Assembly: GCA_002686955.1 (NCBI GenBank)
Contig: NYZA01000173.1
Span: 1 to 24,118 of the forward strand
Direction of reading: 5' to 3'
Length of the DNA: 24,118 nt
From: Gemmatimonadota bacterium
GTDB taxonomy: Bacteria; GCA-2686955
The notes beneath the pieces were generated by a model, which was given only the letters and a program-made list of their open reading frames with translations, ran no database searches and was not told the DNA's origin. Position 1 is the stretch's first letter. Every line of letters begins with the position of its first letter. Both the position numbers and the translations under genes were made by a program. Shown in pieces: positions 24,112-24,118 of this stretch.

Positions 24112-24118
24112 CCGAGGA

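Noticed and set aside
21670-24118. Second copy of the ssrA 3' end marking the far end of the element
   Set aside because: No matching stretch seen by eye; it should lie beyond the window.
1-24118. CRISPR array or insertion sequence
   Set aside because: No regularly spaced repeats with unique spacers and no transposase gene were seen.

Overview
This 24.1 kb window is high-GC bacterial DNA. The genes are tightly packed, several pairs share 4-nt start/stop overlaps, and GTG and TTG starts are common. It encodes ClpB, HflX with the N-terminal extension known from Geobacter-like and other non-enterobacterial lineages, a YgiQ-type radical SAM protein, tmRNA, several Sec signal peptides and a secreted beta-helix protein. 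This suggests an uncultured Gram-negative lineage, perhaps a deltaproteobacterial or FCB-group candidate phylum (Eisenbacteria/Latescibacteria-like). That placement is inference from gene style only.

Layout. Positions 1-196 hold low-GC thrombospondin-type-3 repeat coding sequence. It abuts, tail to tail, the first 79 codons of a DUF885-like gene, and this join may be an assembly chimera. From 531 to 5506 a plus-strand cluster encodes a cation-efflux (CDF) transporter, YgiQ, a ParA ATPase fused to a glycogen-binding CBM48/AMPK-beta-type domain, and an unrecognised partner gene. A small membrane protein (minus), a secreted beta-helix protein and a MATE exporter follow. From 13919 back to 9120 the minus strand carries clpB, a membrane-anchored repeat protein, a PP2C phosphatase and thpR. 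From 14103 to 16829 the plus strand carries a dolichyl-phosphate-type glycosyltransferase, a secreted protein and an aldo/keto reductase. From 20946 back to 16859 the minus strand carries hflX and a secreted GH13 alpha-amylase that also has a CBM48-like domain.

From 21320 to the end lies the tmRNA gene ssrA, with its tag reading frame, encoded CCA and an intrinsic terminator. It is followed at once by a convergent tyrosine recombinase and an excisionase-like HTH gene. This is the classic layout of a mobile element integrated at the 3' end of ssrA. Both recombination genes have their Shine-Dalgarno sequences in the loops of perfect hairpins that touch or include the start codon. The rest of the element is mostly non-coding and holds direct repeats, a 13-bp hairpin without a T tract and a 15-bp imperfect inverted repeat at the window edge.

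The most novel candidate is the ParA-CBM48 fusion at 3450-4532. ParA/MinD ATPases position chromosomes, plasmids, carboxysomes and chemoreceptor arrays over the nucleoid. Here the ATPase carries its own glucan-binding module with the key aromatic residues kept, which suggests a system that spaces or partitions glycogen granules, possibly with the downstream unknown protein.
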